From Xanthomonas sp. Leaf131 (lineage in GTDB: Bacteria; Pseudomonadota; Gammaproteobacteria; Xanthomonadales; Xanthomonadaceae): a stretch of DNA of 64,000 bases. The notes under the pieces were generated by a model, which saw nothing but the letters and a program-made list of their open reading frames with translations, searched no databases and had not been told where the DNA came from. Position numbers and translations under genes: made by a program. How positions within the stretch are numbered: position 1 is the stretch's first letter; each line of letters begins with the position of its first letter. Below are positions 58,490 through 64,000 of this stretch, piece by piece. The DNA lies in assembly GCF_001423495.1 (NCBI RefSeq), contig NZ_LMOG01000019.1:279882-343881 (forward strand). Reading direction: 5' to 3'.

Positions 58490-59317
58490 ATGTTGCCTGG
58501 TATGGAATTGATGGGCTGTTCTGGACTTGCCGTCCCCGGCGAGGTGATGCAGCACGTCGTGCGCGTCGAATCGTCGCGTAATCCATATGCCATCGGTGTC
58601 GTCGGCGGACGCTTGGTCCGTGAACCACGAGGACTGGATGAGGCAATCGCGACCGCAAAAATGCTGGAGCAGAAGGGCTACAACTTTTCTCTTGGCCTGG
58701 GTCAGGTTAATCGATACAACCTCGAAAAGTATGGGCTGACCAGTTACGAGATGGCTTTCGCTAAATGCCCCAATCTGGTGGCGGCCTCCAAGATTTTGGC
58801 TGAATGTCATTCACGTTCTGGAGCCAACTGGGGAAAGTCTTTCAGTTGCTACTATTCAGGAAATTTTGAAACCGGCTTCAAGCACGGCTATGTGCAAAAG
58901 ATCTATGCATCCATCCGCCAATCGGTTGCTGCATCCAATGTTCAGCCCATTCCGTTGGTAGCTAACAATCGGCAAATCAGGATCCGCACCGAACCTACGG
59001 CCAGCCAGGCCGCTGCAGTGTTGGCGGATGCGATTGTTGCGCGTCGGGTTCAAGGTCTGATGCGTCAAGCCCCGGACGAAATGTCAGGCGAGTTGAGCAC
59101 GCCTGCTGTGCCAGCTCCAGCTCCACAGCCAAGTGCGCCGGCGAGGCCGGCGCCGGCGTCCAGCGACCTGTATGTCATTCAAGCGACCGGCCAAGGTCGC
59201 GGCGTGGCATTACCGGCAGGAGTGCAGCCCGCCAGTGCTGCACCTGCCGGCCAACCTTCCCCCTCCGTTGCCACGCAGCCGTTAACTCGGCCAGTGGACA
59301 GCGCTTTCGTGTTCTAG
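58490..59317 (+). CDS. virB1: Type IV secretion lytic transglycosylase VirB1
   Basis: 275 residues. It opens the peptidoglycan for the secretion machine. ATG 58490 follows TAGGAGA, a strong site. The SLT-type domain has the catalytic Glu27 (VVRVESSRNPYAIGV), FSLGLGQVNRYNL and YYSGNFETGF. No obvious Sec signal peptide or lipobox precedes the domain, so the way it reaches the periplasm is unclear. The C-terminal 80 residues are rich in Pro, Ala and Gln. Confidence 0.9.
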   Translation: MLPGMELMGCSGLAVPGEVMQHVVRVESSRNPYAIGVVGGRLVREPRGLDEAIATAKMLEQKGYNFSLGLGQVNRYNLEKYGLTSYEMAFAKCPNLVAASKILAECHSRSGANWGKSFSCYYSGNFETGFKHGYVQKIYASIRQSVAASNVQPIPLVANNRQIRIRTEPTASQAAAVLADAIVARRVQGLMRQAPDEMSGELSTPAVPAPAPQPSAPARPAPASSDLYVIQATGQGRGVALPAGVQPASAAPAGQPSPSVATQPLTRPVDSAFVF

Positions 59318-59380
59318 CAAGGATGTCGTTCTGCAAGCGGATTGCTCCAAGACCCCCCCTGTTCCAAAAGGAGATACAAA

Positions 59381-59788
59381 ATGAAGTTTGAAATGAACAA
59401 TAAGCAGTTCGTTGCCAATGCCAAGATGGTCGGCGCACAAGGGCTGAAGGCGTTGGTTTTCACTTCGCTGTTGCTGGTTGCAAGCGGTGCTGGCGCAACT
59501 CCGGGCGGCTTGGCTGACACCGACACCAAAGTCTGCGGCTTTCTTGGAAACGTGAATTCACTGCTCACGATGGGTTCTGTTGCTGTCGTCACGATCGCGG
59601 TCATCGTCGCGGGCTACCAGATCGCATTTGCGCACAAGCGTATTTCCGAAGTGTCGCCGATCCTCATCGGCGGCGTGTTGATCGGTGCTGCAGGCCAGAT
59701 CGCGAACATGGTCATTGGCGACCGCAACCAGAAATGCGATGGCGACACTGCGATGGCATTGGTGCAGATGCTGCAGCACTATGCATAA
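59381..59788 (+). CDS. virB2: Type IV secretion pilin VirB2
   Basis: 135 residues. ATG 59381 follows AAGGAG. A long signal peptide ends near SGAGA, and the mature pilin has two hydrophobic helices (SLLTMGSVAVVTIAVIVAGYQIAFA and SPILIGGVLIGAAGQIANMVI) joined by the charged loop HKRISEV. A Cys near each end could form a disulphide. It is the major pilus subunit. Confidence 0.93.
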   Translation: MKFEMNNKQFVANAKMVGAQGLKALVFTSLLLVASGAGATPGGLADTDTKVCGFLGNVNSLLTMGSVAVVTIAVIVAGYQIAFAHKRISEVSPILIGGVLIGAAGQIANMVIGDRNQKCDGDTAMALVQMLQHYA

Positions 59789-60092
59789 AGACGTGCTCTT
59801 CCGTGGGTGCACCAGGCCAGCGATGTTCCTGGGTGTGCCTTACATTCCCTTCTTCATCGGCGCCGGCGGTGGGCTGTTGATGGGGATGTACTTCAACCTT
59901 TGGTACCTGCTCAGCATTCCCGTCATCATTTTCGGCATGCAACAGATGGCGAAGCGCGACGAGATGATTTTCAGGCTGCTGGGGTTGCGCTGGATGTTCA
60001 GGCTGCGTGCCCGCAACCTCCCGCGCTATGCCGGAATGTGGGTATTCACTCCGAACGAGTATCGAAAGTCTCCCCCAGGTAAGCGTCAATAG
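59781..60092 (+). CDS. virB3: Type IV secretion protein VirB3
   Basis: 103 residues, small inner-membrane protein. ATG 59781 overlaps virB2 by 8 bp. VLFRGCTRPAMFLGVPYIPF and the double hydrophobic stretch (GAGGGLLMGMYFNLWYLLSIPVIIFG) identify the family. VirB3 works with VirB4; here it is a separate gene, not fused. Confidence 0.9.
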   Translation: MHKDVLFRGCTRPAMFLGVPYIPFFIGAGGGLLMGMYFNLWYLLSIPVIIFGMQQMAKRDEMIFRLLGLRWMFRLRARNLPRYAGMWVFTPNEYRKSPPGKRQ

Positions 60093-60109
60093 TGTGTAGC
60101 GAGACTCCA

Positions 60110-60143
60110 CGCCTACCCCATGCACCCGTGCATGGGGTAGGCG
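60110..60143. repeat. 16-bp perfect inverted repeat between virB3 and virB4
   Basis: Left arm 60110-60125, right arm 60128-60143, 2-nt spacer: CGCCTACCCCATGCAC and GTGCATGGGGTAGGCG are exact complements. In RNA this gives a stable hairpin with a small loop. The following bases (CTTATTACG) have no T-run, so a Rho-independent terminator is unlikely. It lies 46 bp before the virB4 start and may shape mRNA stability or expression ratio. Confidence 0.9.
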
Positions 60144-60188
60144 CTTATTACGATCACCGGGGCGTAGCCCTTCTACCTTGGTAAGACC

Positions 60189-62642
60189 ATGTTCAACCCA
60201 GATACGCCGATCAGCGAGTTCGTCTCCGTCTCGACCCATGTGGCTCCGTCGGTTCTCAAGACCACGGGGGGCGATTACCTGTTGATCTGGCATTTGGCTG
60301 GATTGCCGTTTGTTGGCCGTGACGAGTTCGAACTCTCCCAACGCCACAACACCTTCAATCGTCTGCTGCAGACCCTGCGTGCGCCAGACTTTGCCAACGT
60401 TGCCTTCTGGGTGCACGACGTCAGGCGCCGTCGCAGGATCCGTACGGAAAGTCGTTTCAAGCAGGCGTTCAACCAAGGTCTTTCGGACGAGTACTACGCT
60501 GCGCTGTCGGCGCAGAAGATCATGCAAAACGAGCTGTACTTCACCATGTTGTATCGGCCGGTGGTGACAGGGCGCCGCCTGGTGGAGAAGTCGGCCGATC
60601 CGGACAAGATCCGGATCGAAGAGGAGCAGTCGGTCGCAAAGGTGATCGAGCTGGCGACGAACGTCGAGGCTGTACTGAAAGATTATTCGCCCTACAGGCT
60701 GGGCATGTATGAAGCCAAGAATGGCATCATTTTCTCGGAAACCCTTGAATTTCTGGGCTATCTGCTCAATCGCATCGATGAGCCGGTGCCGGTTTTGCAG
60801 GCGCCGGTGCCTGCGTACCTGCCGGTCAGCAAGCACATGTTCGCCAACAAGACCGGCGACTTCGTCATTCGCACGCCGGACGGTATCAATCATTTCGGCG
60901 CGATCCTCAACGTCAAGGAATACGCGGACGGAACCTACCCGGGCATCCTTAACGGGTTGAAGTATCTGGACTTCGAGTATGTCGTCACCCATTCCTTCAG
61001 CCCGGTCGGCCGTCATGACGCGCTGAAGGTGCTGGAGCGGACCAAGGGCATGATGGTGTCCTCGGGCGACAAGTCGTCCAGCCAGATCCGCGACCTGGAT
61101 GTGGCCATGGACGATGTGGCGTCGGGCAATTTCGTGTTGGGTGAATATCATTTCACCATGGCTGTCTACGCGGACAGTCAGGAAAAACTGGCTCGCCAGA
61201 TCGCGACCACCCGTGCGGAGCTTTCCAATGCAGGATTCGTTTCTGCCAAGGAGGATCTGGCGATCGCTTCGTCCTTCTATGCGCAGTTGCCCGGCAATTG
61301 GCGCTACCGCACGCGCATCGCCAATCTGAGTTCGTTGAATTTCCTGGGCCTGTCGCCGCTGCATAATTTTGCTCAGGGCAAACAGCAGAACAATCCGTGG
61401 GGCGATTGCGTCACCACGCTGCAGACCACCAATGGTCAGCCGTATTATTTCAATTTCCACGCCACTCATCCTGCGGAAAACTCGCTCGGTGAGAAGGCGA
61501 TCGCCAACACGATGGTGATCGGTAAGTCCGGTACCGGTAAGACGGCGTTGATCAATTTTCTGCTGAGTCAGGTGCAGAAGTTCGACCCGATCCCGACGAT
61601 CTTTTTCTTCGACAAGGATCGTGGCGCAGAGATCTTCGTTCGCGCCTGTGGTGGCAATTATCTGGCGTTGGAAAACGGTGCGCCGACCGGATTCAACCCA
61701 TTCCAATGCGAGCGCAACGAAGCCAACACGCAGTTCCTGGCCGAACTGATCAAGGTGCTGGGCGGCAAGCCCGAATACAGTTCGCGCGAAGAGGAGGACA
61801 TCTATCGCGCGGTGGAGGGCATGCTCGATACGCCGATGCACCTGCGCAGCATGAGCAACTTCCGCAAGAGCCTGCCCAACATGGGCGATGACGGCCTATA
61901 CGCGCGCCTGCGCCGTTGGACTGTCGGTAACTCGCTAGGGTGGGTGTTCGACAATCCGGTGGATACGATCGACCTGCAAAAGGCTTCGATCATCGGTTTC
62001 GATTACACCGATGTGATCGACAACGCCGAAGTGCGCGTGCCGGTGATCAACTATTTGTTGCATCGTCTGGAGGCATTGATCGACGGCCGTCCGTTGATCT
62101 ATGTCATGGACGAGTTCTGGAAGATTCTCGATGGCAAGGGCGGTCTGAAGGAATTCGCCAAGAACAAGCAGAAGACCATCCGTAAGCAGAACGGCCTGGG
62201 CATTTTCGCCACGCAGAGCCCGGAGGATGCGCTTGCCAGCGATATCGCGGCGGCATTGATCGAACAGACCGCGACGATGATCCTCCTGCCCAACCCGAAC
62301 GCCAGCCGGGACGACTATATCGAAGGGCTCAAGCTCACCGATGCCGAATACCAGGTGGTGGTCTCGCTGGACGAGCGTTCACGCTGCTTTCTGGTCAAGC
62401 AGGGGCATGCTTCGGCTGTCTGTCAGCTCAACCTTCGCGGCATGGACGATGCCCTGGCGGTTATTTCTTCGTCGACCGACAATATCGAAATCATGCACCA
62501 GATTTTGTCGCGCAAGGCCGGCGAGCTGGGCGTCAGCGTAGATCAGCTGACCCCAGAGCAGTGGTTGGAAGATTTCTACGCCAATCGCAAGGGCTCGGGC
62601 AGGCGCGCCTCAACCAAAGACAAGGAGGTCGAAGATGCGTAA
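60189..62642 (+). CDS. virB4: Type IV secretion ATPase VirB4
   Basis: 817 residues, the largest ATPase of the machine, located at the inner-membrane base. An N-terminal CagE/TrbE/VirB4 domain leads to the RecA-like core with Walker A IGKSGTGKTALI near 445-456, Walker B PLIYVMDEFWKIL near 640, and the GLGIFATQSPEDAL segment. AAGG lies upstream of ATG 60189. Its last codons contain the virB5 start. Confidence 0.97.
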   Translation: MFNPDTPISEFVSVSTHVAPSVLKTTGGDYLLIWHLAGLPFVGRDEFELSQRHNTFNRLLQTLRAPDFANVAFWVHDVRRRRRIRTESRFKQAFNQGLSDEYYAALSAQKIMQNELYFTMLYRPVVTGRRLVEKSADPDKIRIEEEQSVAKVIELATNVEAVLKDYSPYRLGMYEAKNGIIFSETLEFLGYLLNRIDEPVPVLQAPVPAYLPVSKHMFANKTGDFVIRTPDGINHFGAILNVKEYADGTYPGILNGLKYLDFEYVVTHSFSPVGRHDALKVLERTKGMMVSSGDKSSSQIRDLDVAMDDVASGNFVLGEYHFTMAVYADSQEKLARQIATTRAELSNAGFVSAKEDLAIASSFYAQLPGNWRYRTRIANLSSLNFLGLSPLHNFAQGKQQNNPWGDCVTTLQTTNGQPYYFNFHATHPAENSLGEKAIANTMVIGKSGTGKTALINFLLSQVQKFDPIPTIFFFDKDRGAEIFVRACGGNYLALENGAPTGFNPFQCERNEANTQFLAELIKVLGGKPEYSSREEEDIYRAVEGMLDTPMHLRSMSNFRKSLPNMGDDGLYARLRRWTVGNSLGWVFDNPVDTIDLQKASIIGFDYTDVIDNAEVRVPVINYLLHRLEALIDGRPLIYVMDEFWKILDGKGGLKEFAKNKQKTIRKQNGLGIFATQSPEDALASDIAAALIEQTATMILLPNPNASRDDYIEGLKLTDAEYQVVVSLDERSRCFLVKQGHASAVCQLNLRGMDDALAVISSSTDNIEIMHQILSRKAGELGVSVDQLTPEQWLEDFYANRKGSGRRASTKDKEVEDA

Positions 62643-63456
62643 TTCCAGCATCAATCAACAGATTCACCCGGCAACATATCCATCTGTGTCACAAGAGGCG
62701 AAGAACACCATGACAACCAAGTTCAGACATTTTTCTCGGATAGTGACGGGACTGGTGCTGCTCTGCATGGCGGGAGCGGCGAGTGCGCAGTGGGAGGTGA
62801 TCGACAACAAACTGATCGAGGAAGCACAAGAGATCCGCAAGACCCATACCGTTGGCAAGGGCGACGGTGAGGAATCCAGCGGCAAAGAAGTCGAAAAGCC
62901 CAAGGAAGCTCTCAAGAAAGTTGCCGACGATTTCGGTGTGGCTGGTTGCGCCTCGTCGACATCGGGCACGCCGGTGTCCGATGTGCAAAAGCAGGTATGC
63001 GAGCTGATCCAGCGTACGCGCAATTCGCAGTACAACTACATGGTGGCGATGAATGAGATCACCACCGAGCGGTTGAAGCGCCTGCGCAAGATCGAGAATG
63101 ATCGCGCGGACATCAAAGACGAGCAGATCGGTTTGCTTGAGAGCAACACTAACAAGTTGCTGGCGCTGAAAGCGATGATGGATATCGACCGGCAGCAGAT
63201 GGAGTCGGCGATGTTCGCCTACGACAGGCGGCTGGCGTATCTGACCGATAAGCAGACTGGTGCGGCGCTTGCGGCCATGAGCGGCAAAGATCCGCCGAAA
63301 GCCGAAGACGACTCCTCGTGGTTCTCGTGGATCCCGTCAGATTTGTTGAGTCTTGGCAAGACGCTCGCTGCCGGTGCGGTAATGGGCGGGGCGCTGGAGG
63401 CGATCAAGACGGACGAGCCCTCCGGCATGCGGACGTTGAAGATCGATAAAGACTGA
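62635..63456 (+). CDS. virB5: Type IV secretion pilus-associated protein VirB5
   Basis: 273 residues from ATG 62635, which has a very strong AAGGAGG site and overlaps virB4. A second start, ATG 62710, gives a 248-residue protein beginning with a normal signal peptide (MTTKFRHFSRIVTGLVLLCM, cleaved after ASA); that may be the true one, or the longer N-terminus is a long signal n-region. The mature part is mostly helical with heptad-like stretches (ITTERLKRLRKIENDRADIKDE), fitting VirB5. VirB5 caps the pilus. Confidence 0.85.
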   Translation: MRNSSINQQIHPATYPSVSQEAKNTMTTKFRHFSRIVTGLVLLCMAGAASAQWEVIDNKLIEEAQEIRKTHTVGKGDGEESSGKEVEKPKEALKKVADDFGVAGCASSTSGTPVSDVQKQVCELIQRTRNSQYNYMVAMNEITTERLKRLRKIENDRADIKDEQIGLLESNTNKLLALKAMMDIDRQQMESAMFAYDRRLAYLTDKQTGAALAAMSGKDPPKAEDDSSWFSWIPSDLLSLGKTLAAGAVMGGALEAIKTDEPSGMRTLKIDKD

Positions 63457-63555
63457 ATAGCCGCGCGAGCGCTGACTACACCGCGCATGTAATCCAATCA
63501 ATTCCGGGGCAACGACTGCCCACGGCGCAGCCGTCTTTAGTGGATGTAGTGACTT

Positions 63556-64000
63556 ATGAATCCCAGTGATTTCCTGACAAACATTGCCCAGTACGAGTTT
63601 TTCCGCCTTATCAACGATTACCTGCGCGACGAGATCGCGATTTTCCAGTGGGAATTGTTGCAGCGGACGACGGCGTGGGTGGGGGTAATCGCGCTGACAT
63701 TGCTGACGCTGTGGATTTTCATCCAGGGCTATCGGGTCGTGACGGGCCAGTCGCGCGAGGCGGCGATGGGCCTGGTGGTGACGGCGCTGCGCGCAGCGCT
63801 GATCATCGGGCTGGCCACGAGCATGGCCCAGGGTTCGCCGCAACTGTATTGGACGCTGACCGATGGCATCAGCGAGGCGATCACCAAGACAGTGACCGGC
63901 GATTCGGACAGCCCATACGAGGCGATCGACAAGAACCTGATGCTGATGCAGGTGGCAATGACCGGCCTGGATCAGATCCAGACAGCTGGGGACAAGAACG
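63556..64000 (+). CDS. virB6: Type IV secretion inner-membrane protein VirB6, 3' end outside window
   Basis: The first 148 residues are visible from ATG 63556. They have the family N-terminus (FLTNIAQYEFFRLINDYLRD), a first membrane helix (TAWVGVIALTLLTLWIFIQGY) and a second (ALRAALIIGLATSMAQ). VirB6 forms the channel in the inner membrane. It continues past the right edge. Confidence 0.88.
   Translation, partial: MNPSDFLTNIAQYEFFRLINDYLRDEIAIFQWELLQRTTAWVGVIALTLLTLWIFIQGYRVVTGQSREAAMGLVVTALRAALIIGLATSMAQGSPQLYWTLTDGISEAITKTVTGDSDSPYEAIDKNLMLMQVAMTGLDQIQTAGDKN

Overview
The window is a stretch of a high-GC gammaproteobacterial chromosome and reads as a Xanthomonas genome. Support comes from the gene order of the interbacterial-killing type IV secretion system (virD4, then virB7-B8-B9-B10-B11-B1-B2-B3-B4-B5-B6), an Oar-type TonB-dependent receptor, a His-rich NuoL, the AlgZ/minor-pilin neighbourhood and heavy use of GTG/TTG starts. 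Species assignment is inference from protein resemblance; no database was searched.

Region 1 (1-18.0 kb): the tail of a DUF3034 outer-membrane protein and a lipoprotein truncated haemoglobin; a reverse-strand short-chain dehydrogenase; tpiA and secG; tRNA-Leu(GAG); then the complete 14-gene nuoABCDEFGHIJKLMN operon for respiratory complex I.

Region 2 (18.1-27.7 kb): the conserved transcription/translation cluster. It holds initiator tRNA-fMet (metY) with its own promoter, a set of terminator hairpins, rimP-nusA-infB-rbfA-truB, then rpsO and pnp with their own promoter and terminators. The nuo operon sits inside what is, in related bacteria, a continuous secG-tRNA-tRNA-rimP-nusA-infB cluster.

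Region 3 (27.7-39.8 kb): a tandem 138-bp intergenic repeat; a secreted DUF2272 protein; nadC with an overlapping Trm112-like gene, divergent from purE-purK; a superoxide dismutase with altered outer-sphere residues; grxD, a degenerate SDR and a MarC-family membrane protein in one overlapping unit; a 1071-residue Oar-like receptor; and the nucleosidase ppnN.

Region 4 (39.8-49.1 kb): an AlgZ/FimS-like histidine kinase divergent from a minor-pilin operon (fimU-like, pilV, pilW, pilX, pilY1, pilE) that looks more AT-rich than its surroundings. It is followed by an IS3-family orfA remnant, tRNA-Asn and a separate reverse-strand FimT-like pseudopilin carrying a GRxR motif. This is an accessory, pilus-related segment.

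Region 5 (49.2-64 kb): uvrB, tRNA-Val(GAC), a small unknown protein, then the type IV secretion locus, which runs off the right edge inside virB6. A 338-bp gene-poor leader rich in GGA motifs precedes virB7, and a 16-bp perfect inverted repeat lies between virB3 and virB4.

No CRISPR array, intact prophage or intact transposon was seen. The secretion system is a known class; the less expected points are the altered active sites in three small redox enzymes, the kinase/minor-pilin pairing, the GRxR FimT and the two secretion-locus RNA-level signals.
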